Origin: Oscillatoriales cyanobacterium USR001
Lineage (GTDB): Bacteria > Cyanobacteriota > Cyanobacteriia > Cyanobacteriales > Microcoleaceae
DNA length: 51,951 nt
NCBI GenBank assembly: GCA_001698425.1
Contig: MBRE01000055.1
Span: 250,018-301,968 of the forward strand
Direction: 5' to 3'
Below the pieces are notes generated by a model that saw nothing but the letters and a program-made list of their open reading frames with translations, was not told the origin of the DNA and did not search any database. The translations under genes and the position numbers were made by a program. Every line of letters begins with the position of its first letter. The first letter of the stretch is position 1. Shown here in pieces: positions 43,734 to 51,829 of the stretch.

Positions 43734-44220
43734 TTTTTAATTGCTCCCTAGTAAAAGTTTGCCTTTCACAGCTATTATAAATCAAGGTTATTTTACCAAT
43801 TAACCTTTTGCTATCCATCCTGACAGCACTGCGAATACCTTCATTGATATCAAGGATATTGTAATGCTGATTAATATGATAAACGATATTTCGCGCTTGT
43901 TTCTTCCCGTCTCGAATATCGCGCTGAACTGCACCCCTCACATTTGTTGCATTCCGAAGTTCCTTAAATTCCCAAAGCTCACCATCAACCTCAGCATCCG
44001 CTGTCTTTTCCCTAAGTTCTGATCTTTCACTCAAAAATTTAACTTGCTTTCCCTGCTTTGCCAAAGATTCAGCTACAAATATCTCAGAAGCAGTTGTGCT
44101 ATGTTCTCGGTGAATCAGTACAAACCCCCCACTATCAATGTCAAAATAATAACGCTCATACTCTGGCTCCGCAGTGCTGTAAATCTCCCAACTTGTCTTC
44201 ACATCATTTGACTCAACCAT
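43714..44220 (-). CDS. Toxin-like nuclease, CdiA C-terminal tRNase type
   Basis: A 168-residue protein from the ATG at 44220 (a TTG 15 nt upstream is the alternative). The core resembles the C-terminal nuclease domain of contact-dependent toxins: VAESLAKQGKQVKFLSERSE, then KTADAEVDGELWEFKEL with the Asp...Glu-x-Lys arrangement, then GAVQRDIRDGKKQARNIVYHINQHYN, then RLIGKITLIYN. The full toxins carry a long delivery stalk; here the domain stands alone with no secretion signal, so it acts inside the cell or on phage. It is the first gene of the RNA-repair cassette. Specificity for tRNA is inferred from the family, not shown. Confidence 0.65.
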   Translation of the reverse strand: MVESNDVKTSWEIYSTAEPEYERYYFDIDSGGFVLIHREHSTTASEIFVAESLAKQGKQVKFLSERSELREKTADAEVDGELWEFKELRNATNVRGAVQRDIRDGKKQARNIVYHINQHYNILDINEGIRSAVRMDSKRLIGKITLIYNSCERQTFTREQLKNGQNFR

Positions 44221-44326
44221 TGCCCTATCCCGCAACTAATTATTTCTATGCAACAGCATATAAGAGTCCCCACCTGCGGTAATCTAGTCAAATGACTTTA
44301 TTGGCTACTTTTAACGCGATCGCTCT

Positions 44327-45298
44327 ATGTCCTCAACCACATCTGCACCCACCCGTACCATCCGCATCGGTTCCCGCAAAAGCCAACTCGCCCTCGTTCA
44401 AACCTACTGGGTGCAAGAACAGCTAAAGCAACGCTTTCCCCACTGCAATTTTGAAGTCCACACCATGTCTACCCAAGGCGACAAAATCCTTGATGTTCCC
44501 CTCGCCAAAATTGGAGACAAAGGACTATTCACCAAAGAACTCGAAGTGGGAATGCTGAACAATGAAACTGATTTAGCGGTACATTCCCTCAAAGATTTAC
44601 CCACTAATTTACCAGCAGGATTAATGTTAGGATGCGTGAGCGAACGGGAAAATCCCGCTGATGCTCTCGTAGTTCACGAAAAGCACCAAGATAAACAATT
44701 AGAAACTCTCCCAAAAGGTGCTATTATTGGCACATCTTCTTTGCGGCGACTTGCCCAACTCAGACATCATTTTCCCGACCTTGAATTTAAAGATATTCGA
44801 GGCAATCTTAACACTAGACTTGCTAAACTTGATGAAGGCGAATATGATGGTATTATATTAGCAGTAGCAGGATTGCAAAGGCTAGGAATGGGCGATCGCA
44901 TTCATCAAATCATCGCCCCAGAAATCTCTCTTCACGCCGTCGGACAAGGCGCTCTTGGCATCGAATGTCGTGCCGGAGATGAGGAAATCTTAGCACTAAT
45001 TAAAGCCCTTGAACATACTGAAACGGCTTTACGTTGTCATGCAGAACGCGCATTTTTACGAGAATTAGAAGGCGGTTGCCAAGTACCTATCGGTGTTAAT
45101 ACTAAAATTGAAGGCGGTCAACTAACCTTAACAGGATTAGTAGCAAGTCTCGATGGTCAGCGATTAGTAAAAGACACCGTAACAGGTGCAGCCGACACTG
45201 CTGAAACTTTAGGAATTAAACTCGCTCACTGCTTACGAACAAAAGGCGCAAATGAAATCTTAGAAGAGATTTTTGCTCAAATTCAACGGGGCTCTTAG
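44327..45298 (+). CDS. hemC: Hydroxymethylbilane synthase (porphobilinogen deaminase)
   Basis: Joins four porphobilinogens to hydroxymethylbilane for heme, chlorophyll and bilin synthesis. The 323-residue enzyme has [21 protein letters not shown], the catalytic D90 in [16 protein letters not shown] (135-145), RGNLNTRL and the cofactor-bearing C251 in [10 protein letters not shown]. All are intact. It is divergent from the RNA-repair cassette with a 106-nt gap, and followed by a protease gene. Confidence 0.97.
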   Translation: MSSTTSAPTRTIRIGSRKSQLALVQTYWVQEQLKQRFPHCNFEVHTMSTQGDKILDVPLAKIGDKGLFTKELEVGMLNNETDLAVHSLKDLPTNLPAGLMLGCVSERENPADALVVHEKHQDKQLETLPKGAIIGTSSLRRLAQLRHHFPDLEFKDIRGNLNTRLAKLDEGEYDGIILAVAGLQRLGMGDRIHQIIAPEISLHAVGQGALGIECRAGDEEILALIKALEHTETALRCHAERAFLRELEGGCQVPIGVNTKIEGGQLTLTGLVASLDGQRLVKDTVTGAADTAETLGIKLAHCLRTKGANEILEEIFAQIQRGS

Positions 45299-45308
45299 TA
45301 GTAAGGGC

Positions 45309-45349
45309 AATGGCTAATAGTTAAATATAAAAAATTGCGATTAGCCATT
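45309..45349. terminator. Inverted repeat after hemC
   Basis: AATGGCTAAT (45309-45318) and ATTAGCCATT (45340-45349) pair perfectly around a 21-nt loop, 10 nt past the hemC stop. No T tract follows, so termination is uncertain. Confidence 0.4.
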
Positions 45350-45414
45350 AGTTTATCCTACACAACAATTGCCAAAATTAACAGAACTCAATCAAGATCG
45401 AGGAAAGTAAAATT

Positions 45415-46242
45415 ATGAGTGATGCAGAAGAAAAATTACAGTTAAAACCATCAAAAGCTAAGGCAATTTCTCGCCAAATGCAGACGGTTCGCGAAACCTT
45501 TAAACAACAACTAAATGAACTTAAAACCCAATCACCAGAAACCTCATCCACAATAGAAAAAATCTTACCTTCTCTGGTTTCAATTTATGTTATTGACTGG
45601 GAAACTGAGGAAAAAATTGCTGTCGGTAGTGGCTTCTTTGTTGAGCCAGATGTCATTGTCACTAATTATCACATCGTAGCAGATATTACAGAAGAAGATA
45701 CCCTCTATGAAGAAGACGAAAGCGAAATGATATTAGTGCAAACTTCCGATGAACAATTGAGAATTGCCGAGGTAGTTTTTACGGGAAATTCAGATGAAGA
45801 TTTTGCTGTTTTATTTATTACAGATTCTATCATCGATCGCAAAACAGGTCAAGAAATAGAATTACCCCAAGAATATCCAGCTTTAACCTTATCTTTGGAA
45901 GCAAAAGAAGGCGATCGAGTCATTGCAGTTGGCTATCCCTTGGGAGAGAAAGCTTCAACCGTGAATCAAGGTATGATTAGCAACATTTTAATCTCAGAAA
46001 AATCTGGAGAAGATGAGGAAATTGCAGCCACAACTGAAGTTAAAGTTTTACAAACTACTGCGGTAATTAATCCCGGCAACTCTGGCGGTCCGCTAATTAA
46101 TATGAAGGGTGATGTAGTAGGAATCAATACCTGGGGATGGGATGACAGAAAAGGGGTAAATTTTGCGATATCGGCAGATGTTTTGGCTGACTTTTTAGAC
46201 AGATTTGAAGAACTTTATGAAGAAGGCTGGGATGATGAATAA
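45415..46242 (+). CDS. Cytoplasmic trypsin-like serine protease
   Basis: A 275-residue trypsin-fold protease. After about 50 helical charged residues the protease domain shows H86 (TNYHIV), D129 (DEDFAVL) and S223 (NPGNSGGPL), plus VGYPLGEKASTVNQGMISN, typical of the Deg/HtrA side of the family. It has neither signal peptide nor PDZ domain, so it is expected to be soluble in the cytoplasm. The acidic C-terminal tail is LYEEGWDDE. It stands alone after hemC. Confidence 0.85.
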   Translation: MSDAEEKLQLKPSKAKAISRQMQTVRETFKQQLNELKTQSPETSSTIEKILPSLVSIYVIDWETEEKIAVGSGFFVEPDVIVTNYHIVADITEEDTLYEEDESEMILVQTSDEQLRIAEVVFTGNSDEDFAVLFITDSIIDRKTGQEIELPQEYPALTLSLEAKEGDRVIAVGYPLGEKASTVNQGMISNILISEKSGEDEEIAATTEVKVLQTTAVINPGNSGGPLINMKGDVVGINTWGWDDRKGVNFAISADVLADFLDRFEELYEEGWDDE

Positions 46243-46244
46243 AA

Positions 46245-46319
46245 TTATTAGTTATTAGTTATTAGTTATTAGTTGTTGGTTATTAGTTATTAGTTATTAG
46301 TTATTAGTTGTTGCTTGTA
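46245..46319. repeat. Heptamer array TTATTAG
   Basis: Nine or ten units of TTATTAG/TTGTTGG follow the protease gene; the sequence is yet another variant of the heptamer frame seen elsewhere. Confidence 0.8.
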
Positions 46320-46354
46320 GAGTGATGGCAATTACAAGTCATCTTTGAAACGCG

Positions 46355-46447
46355 ATCGCTCTACCAATTACCCATTACGAACACGGATTTAACGGATTAC
46401 CAATTACCAATTACCCATTACCAATTACCCATTACCAATTACCAATA
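46355..46447. repeat. Heptamer array ACCAATT/ACCCATT
   Basis: About ten units of ACCAATT and ACCCATT, interrupted near 46377-46400 by a non-repeat patch, end at the uppS stop codon. Confidence 0.8.
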
Positions 46448-46448
46448 T

Positions 46449-47198
46449 TCAAACCTTCCCAAATCTCCGACTTCTCTGTTGATAAGCATACAAAGCACGG
46501 TGAAACTCCGCGCGATCGAAATCAGGCCAAAAAGTATCAGTAATATAAATTTCCGCATAAGCAATTTGCCACAACATAAAATTCGAGATCCGCATTTCCC
46601 CGCTAGTACGAATCAATAAATCAGGATCGCAAACATCAGCAGTATAGAGATAACTTTTAAATAAAGCCTCATCAATCTCCTCCGGTTGTAACTTACCTTC
46701 CTGTACCTGAAGCGCGATCGCCCGCGCCGCCTGCACAATCTCCTGACGACCACCATAATTCGTCGCCACAGTAAAACGAATCCCTTGATTATCCTGAGTA
46801 GCAGCCACAGAACGCTCAATTTCCGCCTGCAAAGATTGAGGCAACGCCGCTAAATTACCAATAAACTTAATTTTTACACCCTCATCCACCATATCCTGTA
46901 ATTCTTGACGCAACTTCCCCTCAAATAAACTCATTAAAAAATCCACCTCCTCCAGAGGACGACCCCAATTCTCAGTCGAAAAAGCATAAGTAGTTAAAGC
47001 TTGAATCCCCCAATCATTACAACACCGCAGCAAATCCTTCAGAGCACTTACCCCTCGACGGTGGCCCATAATTCGAGGTAAACCCTGACGTTTAGCCCAG
47101 CGGCCATTTCCATCCATAATTACAGCTACGTGCTTAGGCAATCTTTCCCGGTCTAAATCAGCAGGCAACTGTTGTAAAACACTTAATTTTGCACTCAT
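46449..47198 (-). CDS. uppS: Isoprenyl transferase (undecaprenyl diphosphate synthase)
   Basis: A cis-prenyltransferase that builds the C55 lipid carrier for cell wall and glycan synthesis. The 249-residue protein has [26 protein letters not shown] (24-49; D29 binds Mg-pyrophosphate), [14 protein letters not shown], and the C-terminal [24 protein letters not shown] signature. It closes the set lysA-cdaA-uppS. A GA-rich heptamer array begins 6 nt before its ATG, replacing the usual ribosome binding site region. Confidence 0.95.
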   Translation of the reverse strand: MSAKLSVLQQLPADLDRERLPKHVAVIMDGNGRWAKRQGLPRIMGHRRGVSALKDLLRCCNDWGIQALTTYAFSTENWGRPLEEVDFLMSLFEGKLRQELQDMVDEGVKIKFIGNLAALPQSLQAEIERSVAATQDNQGIRFTVATNYGGRQEIVQAARAIALQVQEGKLQPEEIDEALFKSYLYTADVCDPDLLIRTSGEMRISNFMLWQIAYAEIYITDTFWPDFDRAEFHRALYAYQQRSRRFGKV

Positions 47199-47534
47199 AA
47201 TAGCGAAGGAAGAAGGAAGAAGGAAGAAGGAAGAAGGAAGAAGGAAGAAGGAAGAAGGAAGAAGGAAGAGGGAATAAGGAAGAAGGAAGAGGGAATAAGG
47301 AAGAAGGAAGAAGGAAGAAGGAAGAGGGAAGAGGAAAGAGGGAAGAGGGAATAAGGGAATAAGGAAGATGGGCTAGGGACTAAGAGCTATGAGAAGAAAG
47401 AAGAGAGAATAAATCAATATAAAAATTGCAATCAATTTGATTTAAGTGTGACACTTTTGTAAGTCCTGTGAATATTAAAATAAAGTTAATTACTCCTTCC
47501 CAAATTCTCAGAATAAAAGCGGAACAACTCCTCA
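47199..47534. other. Repeat-filled gap between cdaA and uppS
   Basis: No gene in 336 nt. 47205-47369 is the GAAGGAA heptamer array; the rest is AT-rich with no clear promoter or terminator. Confidence 0.6.
47205..47369. repeat. GA-rich heptamer array before uppS
   Basis: Over twenty units of GAAGGAA, with a younger-looking uniform part near uppS and variants (GAGGGAA, TAAGGAA) at the far side. The strand bias (purines on plus) could allow triplex or slipped structures. Confidence 0.9.
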
Positions 47535-48470
47535 TTATTTATTCCGATTATTCGGTGGACGGCGTAATATCCGCGAAATCAAGGCAGCACCCTTCAAACC
47601 AATCTGCCGCCCCAGATTACCGATAGGGAGTCCAGGCGCAACTCGATCGCCCTCAGCCGGACCAAGATGAGCCTCTAATAACTCCTTCAGTTTACTACTC
47701 GTTAAAGGTCGGTTTAATCCACCCTTATCTGCCAAAGAAATAGAGCCAGTTTCCTCAGAAACCACCACACAAATACAGGCTTGAACTCTTTCCGTAATGC
47801 CCATAGCCGCCCGGTGGCGAGTTCCCAACTGGCGAGACGCAGTACGATCGGAAAGAGGCAAAATCACCCCCGCAGAAACAATTCGAGAACCACGAATTAA
47901 AGTTGCTCCATCGTGAAGCAAAGTTTTAGGTTGAAAAATAGTTTGCAAAAGTTCCTTAGAAACTTCCGCATTCAGCCTCACACCTGGAACCGAAAAATCG
48001 CGATCGTCAATCGGAGCATCAGTTTCCAGAATTAATAAAGCCCCCGTCCGATTCTGTGAAAGCTCTTTAACTGCGTCCACAATTTCATCAATTACACTAT
48101 CAGGCTCAGGATTCGATCGACGACCCGGACCAAATAATTGTAGAACTTCACCCCTACCTAATTGTTCTAACAATCGGCGAAATTCCGACTGTAAGATTAC
48201 CGCCATTGCCACAGCAGAACCAGTCACCAAGCTGTTGAGGGCAATATGCAGCAGCCTCAATCCAGCCCAGTTACTTATGGCTGCGGCTAACATCAAAACA
48301 ATAAACCCCCTTACCATCCATAGCGTTCGGCGTTCGGCAATAATTACCAGTACCATATACGCTAAGGCAAAGACTAATCCGAGATCGAGTCCTTGAATTA
48401 AAAAAGATGCAGAGGGATATTGCAAAAAGCCGGCAATACCAGAATTAAAACCAGATTGTTGATTGTTCAT
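47535..48470 (-). CDS. cdaA: Diadenylate cyclase CdaA
   Basis: Makes the second messenger c-di-AMP from two ATP. The 311-residue protein has three N-terminal membrane segments (about 28-47, 52-70, 73-95) and a DAC domain with HDGATLIRG (DGA at 187-189) and GTRHRAAMG (RHR at 218-220), the two catalytic motifs. c-di-AMP governs potassium, osmotic and night survival responses in cyanobacteria. It lies between lysA and uppS, the usual cyanobacterial order. Confidence 0.95.
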   Translation of the reverse strand: MNNQQSGFNSGIAGFLQYPSASFLIQGLDLGLVFALAYMVLVIIAERRTLWMVRGFIVLMLAAAISNWAGLRLLHIALNSLVTGSAVAMAVILQSEFRRLLEQLGRGEVLQLFGPGRRSNPEPDSVIDEIVDAVKELSQNRTGALLILETDAPIDDRDFSVPGVRLNAEVSKELLQTIFQPKTLLHDGATLIRGSRIVSAGVILPLSDRTASRQLGTRHRAAMGITERVQACICVVVSEETGSISLADKGGLNRPLTSSKLKELLEAHLGPAEGDRVAPGLPIGNLGRQIGLKGAALISRILRRPPNNRNK

Positions 48471-48537
48471 GGTTCATCGTTCGCTGCTAACCATGAACCG
48501 TGAACCATGAAGCATGAACCGTGAACCATGAATCGTC
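48468..48537. repeat. Heptamer array TGAACCG/TGAACCA before cdaA
   Basis: About nine units related to ATGAACC/GTGAACC run from the cdaA start codon to near the lysA stop. The start ATG of cdaA is itself the last unit's ATG, so the array contributes the start site. Confidence 0.8.
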
Positions 48538-48548
48538 TTTTATTCCAC

Positions 48549-49952
48549 TTATTTGACGAGTCTTTCTGGCAAGCGATCTTGCCTTACTAAATCTTGGTAA
48601 GTTTCACGTTGTATGATCACGTTTGCTTCCCCATCTCTAACTAAAACTGCTGTTGGTTTTGGCAGCCGATTATAGTTAGAAGCCATGCTGTAATTGTAAG
48701 CACCAGTAGCCATAACTACCAGAACATCGCCTGGTTTTGATACTGGCAATTGAGCATTTTTAATCAGAACATCGCCTGATTCGCAGTGTTTACCAGCAAT
48801 TGTCACTGTCTCGGTTAAAGGAGCGGACATCTGGTTAGCTGCGACAATTCGATATACTGATTGATAAGTGATTGGACGCGGATTGTCTGACATTCCGCCA
48901 TCTACAGCTAGGTAAGTCCGCATTCCGGGGATGACTTTTTGAGAGCCAACGGTGTAAGCGGTGACGCAAGCTGTACCAATTAGCGATCGCCCTGGTTCGC
49001 AAAGCAACTTTGGTAAAGGTATTTCTACTCTTTCGCAAGCTGCGGCTACTGCTTGACCGATCGTTTTTACCCAAGCTTCAATGCTGGGAGGATCGTCCGC
49101 TTCAGTATAACTGATGCCTAAGCCGCCGCCAACGTTCAGTTCTGCCACAGGTAAGCCGTAACTTGCTGCTTTTGCTAAGGCTTCGACGATTACTCCTGCT
49201 AAATCTTCATGGGGTTGTAGCTCAAAAATCTGCGAGCCGATATGAGCGTGTAAGCCAATGCAGGATAGAGTTGGTTGTTGGCTGATGAAGGCAAAAAGTC
49301 GATCGAGATCGTTAGGATCGAAGCCAAATTTACTATCGAGGTGGCCTGTGCGAATGTACTCATGGGTATGACATTCGATCCCCGGAGTAAAGCGTAGCAT
49401 CACACGGACAGGTTGACTTGCTTGATTTTCCAGAAGCTCAACCAGGGTTGACAATTCTAGCCAGTTGTCAGCGACAATATTACAACCGCAGTCGATCGCC
49501 AGTTGCAATTCGCTCCGAGATTTATTATTCCCATGAAAATAAAGTTTATCGGCATTAACTCCAGCTTGGAGAGCAGTATAGATTTCGCCCCCGGATACTA
49601 CGTCAATACCTAAGCCTTCGTCCGCCGCGATCGCACAAACCGCCAGACAATTCCACGCCTTAGAAGCATACAGCACTTGGGACTCACCCGGATAGTAGCG
49701 TTTTAAGGCTTCCCGGTACTGACTGCAAGCTGTTCGCAATGTTAGTTCATCTAAAATGTAAATCGGTGAACCAAACTGCTCCACTAGACTAACTACATCG
49801 CAACCACCTATTTCTAAGCGATCTTGACTGTTAACCCTAGCTGAGAGCGGTAAAATCTCCTGATTAGGCGATCGAGTTTCGGGGCTACTTTGAGATTTAG
49901 ATAGATACTGAAGTCCTGAATTTTGAACTTCCACTGACTGAGTTAATAACAT
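48549..49952 (-). CDS. lysA: Diaminopimelate decarboxylase
   Basis: PLP enzyme converting meso-DAP to lysine. The 467-residue protein has PLP-lysine K98 in VLYASKAWNC, DVVSGGEIYTAL, the ELNVGGGLGISYTE glycine loop, CEPGRSLIGTA, and CESGDVL with the catalytic cysteine from the partner subunit. The first about 45 residues are unconserved. It is upstream of cdaA on the same strand. Confidence 0.95.
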   Translation of the reverse strand: MLLTQSVEVQNSGLQYLSKSQSSPETRSPNQEILPLSARVNSQDRLEIGGCDVVSLVEQFGSPIYILDELTLRTACSQYREALKRYYPGESQVLYASKAWNCLAVCAIAADEGLGIDVVSGGEIYTALQAGVNADKLYFHGNNKSRSELQLAIDCGCNIVADNWLELSTLVELLENQASQPVRVMLRFTPGIECHTHEYIRTGHLDSKFGFDPNDLDRLFAFISQQPTLSCIGLHAHIGSQIFELQPHEDLAGVIVEALAKAASYGLPVAELNVGGGLGISYTEADDPPSIEAWVKTIGQAVAAACERVEIPLPKLLCEPGRSLIGTACVTAYTVGSQKVIPGMRTYLAVDGGMSDNPRPITYQSVYRIVAANQMSAPLTETVTIAGKHCESGDVLIKNAQLPVSKPGDVLVVMATGAYNYSMASNYNRLPKPTAVLVRDGEANVIIQRETYQDLVRQDRLPERLVK

Positions 49953-49995
49953 TGTGGGATTATTTAGGGTATTGATTGGGACTTACGCCAAAAAT

Positions 49996-50025
49996 CTGTT
50001 AACGGTTAACTGTTAACTGTTAGTT
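49996..50025. repeat. Short GTTAACT heptamer array
   Basis: Four units (CTGTTAA, CGGTTAA, CTGTTAA, CTGTTAG) lie in the divergent gap between lysA and rimI. Confidence 0.7.
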
Positions 50026-50090
50026 GTGGACATCTCCTATTCCAGTGTACAATTGACTGCTTTAGCTTTTCTCGCAGTATTTAAGTTGTT

Positions 50091-50720
50091 TTGATAGAAA
50101 TTAAACATCTTAGCCTAGAAGACTTATCAGCGGCCGTTGAACTTGACCGCCTTTGTTTTGGCGGACTTTGGACCCTGGAAGGTTATCGCCGAGAATTAGA
50201 GAGTCCCAACAGCGATTTACTCGGTTTGTGGGTAGAAGGAAAAGGGAAGAAGGAAGAAGGAAGAAGGAAGAGGGAAGAAGGAAGAGATCCTTTTGACTTC
50301 GCTCAAGGTAAAAATCAGGAACAAACAAGTCTTGCCTCTCTTCCCCCCACTCCCCCACTCCCCCACTCACCCACTCTAATTGGCCTTGCTTGTCTGTGGG
50401 CAATTTTAGGGGAAGGTCATATTACCATGTTGGGTATTCATCCTGACTATCAAGGTCAAGGTTTCGGAAAAACGCTGCTTTATAGTTTATTAAAGTTAGC
50501 TCATCAACGACAATTAGAGTGGGCAACTTTGGAAGTACGCGCCTCTAATTTCGCAGCAATATCTCTTTATCAAAAATTTGGTTTTAAAGAGGCCGGACGC
50601 AGACGCGGCTATTATCAAGAACCAGAAGAAGATGCCTTAATTTTGTGGCGAAGTGGTCTTCAGCAGCCAGAATTTGAGGAGGATTTAGTTAAATCGATCG
50701 CCAAAAGCGTTAGGTCATAA
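50091..50720 (+). CDS. rimI: Ribosomal-protein alanine N-acetyltransferase RimI, with insertion
   Basis: A GNAT acetyltransferase of the RimI type. The 209-residue frame opens IEIKHLSLEDLSAAVELD and FGGLWTLEGYRRELESPN, and contains the acetyl-CoA loop QGQGFGKTLL (121-130) and the end LEVRASNFAAISLYQKFGFKEAGRRRGYY. RimI proteins are usually about 160 residues; here residues about 49-95 are an insertion of Lys/Glu/Arg-rich then Pro-rich low complexity, encoded by a GA heptamer array and a CCCCACTC array. The only start that keeps the first strand is TTG at 50091, since a stop lies 9 nt upstream in frame. Confidence 0.85.
   Translation: MIEIKHLSLEDLSAAVELDRLCFGGLWTLEGYRRELESPNSDLLGLWVEGKGKKEEGRRKREEGRDPFDFAQGKNQEQTSLASLPPTPPLPHSPTLIGLACLWAILGEGHITMLGIHPDYQGQGFGKTLLYSLLKLAHQRQLEWATLEVRASNFAAISLYQKFGFKEAGRRRGYYQEPEEDALILWRSGLQQPEFEEDLVKSIAKSVRS
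50232..50376. repeat. Two minisatellites inside rimI
   Basis: GAAGGAA-type units (50232-50287) are followed by non-repetitive sequence, then a CCCCACTC octamer run (50344-50376). Both read in frame through rimI and are the same repeats found between genes. Confidence 0.85.
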
Positions 50721-50721
50721 T
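50695..50721. repeat. Direct repeat, left copy (rimI tail)
   Basis: The last codons of rimI, beginning CGATCGCCAAAAGCG, are matched at 51412-51438 (25 of 27 identical). See the paired entry. Confidence 0.75.
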
Positions 50722-51285
50722 TTTGTCGATTTTTTGATCCACAGGTACATTAATAACGATCGCAGTTCCATTACCCAATTTGGTAGTGTAGGACTCCCTG
50801 ATGCTGTTAACGCCATTATCATTGATACCAGCGGATCTGTTTACACAATTTTCTAATCGACGATCAATGCAATCAAATTCAACATCTTCATATTGCAAAG
50901 ATAAGCTCAAACTCTTGTAATAATTGCCCGTAACTTTGTGAACGCTACTTTCATCGACATTGGAGGTATCATTCCGATAGGAAATAGTCAATTTTAAGCG
51001 GTAACTAAACTTTTGGCTATTTCGCTTCTCTAATGCACTTGCAATCACCATTTTGAGATTTTTTTTAGTTACTGTTTCTCCTATTACTTCTGAAAGTAGC
51101 TTCCAGAGTTTAGGTGCTAGAATTTTCCTGATATAATCAACACTATAGCCAGAAATATTCATGTCATCATACTTATCACCATCCCAGGAATGTCGAAAAA
51201 TCTCCCTTTCCCAAGGACTCAAACTTTGAGATTTGGTTTCAGCAACCCAACTATTTATTGAACTTAGCGCAATTTCAAAATTCAT
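50710..51285 (-). CDS. HTH-domain protein, vWA-MoxR-associated type N terminus
   Basis: A 191-residue protein. Residues 1-85 match the HTH module found at the front of many cyanobacterial signalling proteins: INSWVAETKSQSLSPWEREIFRHSWDGDKYDDMNISGYSVDYIRKILAPKLWKLLSEVIGE, then TKKNLK. Residues 86-191 are a predicted beta-rich domain without recognisable motif (FSYRLKLTISYRND, YKSLSLSLQYEDVEFDC). In other proteins the HTH is followed by an ATPase or sensor part, which is absent. Its 3' end overlaps the convergent rimI by 11 nt. Confidence 0.7.
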   Translation of the reverse strand: MNFEIALSSINSWVAETKSQSLSPWEREIFRHSWDGDKYDDMNISGYSVDYIRKILAPKLWKLLSEVIGETVTKKNLKMVIASALEKRNSQKFSYRLKLTISYRNDTSNVDESSVHKVTGNYYKSLSLSLQYEDVEFDCIDRRLENCVNRSAGINDNGVNSIRESYTTKLGNGTAIVINVPVDQKIDKIMT

Positions 51286-51829
51286 AGTAGCACGCCCCTA
51301 ATCTAAATCTTTGTTCTTGATTAGACATTACCAAAAACGATGCTTAATGGCTGAGAAGCACGACGTAAGAGCCGTATTTTTGTTCCACCATAATTGCATA
51401 CTAAATCGATCCGATCGCTAAAAGCGTCAGGTCATAATAATTGTAGATTACCCAATCTTTAAATAAATCTTATCAACTTTATAAAACTTTAAATAAGTCT
51501 CAGAGCTTATGAACTTTATGGACTTTTTTCGGGCATTTATAGAAGATCGCCCCAAAAACTTATGAACTTTAGGTATTGTGACTTTGCCCAGAAGTTGTGG
51601 ATACTAAACGTTAACTGGTGCAGAAGAAAGGTTACAACAACTGAGGGGTTTCAGACCGCAAATCCAGTTTAAAACCCCATTCCAACCCAGCCAGCAGTAG
51701 ATTTCTCAAGAAAAGTAACAAATTCCCAATTCGGCGTAAAAACCGGGGGAAAGACTGAGAGATGTATGGAATCTCACAAATTTCGATCGCTCAAAAACTC
51801 GAAATCTCACAAAATTAGGGTGTCTTAAC
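51286..51829. other. Intergenic region with rimI-tail duplicate
   Basis: No gene in 544 nt. It contains the rimI-tail copy (51412-51438), an AT-rich stretch with imperfect repeats of CTTATGAACTTTA (about 51505-51572), and a leader with no obvious ribosome binding site before the gene at 51830. Confidence 0.5.
51412..51438. repeat. Direct repeat, right copy of rimI tail
   Basis: CGATCGCTAAAAGCGTCAGG and the following bases repeat the end of rimI; even the preceding CTAAATCGAT is shared, with three bases added. The two copies bracket the HTH gene. Confidence 0.75.
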
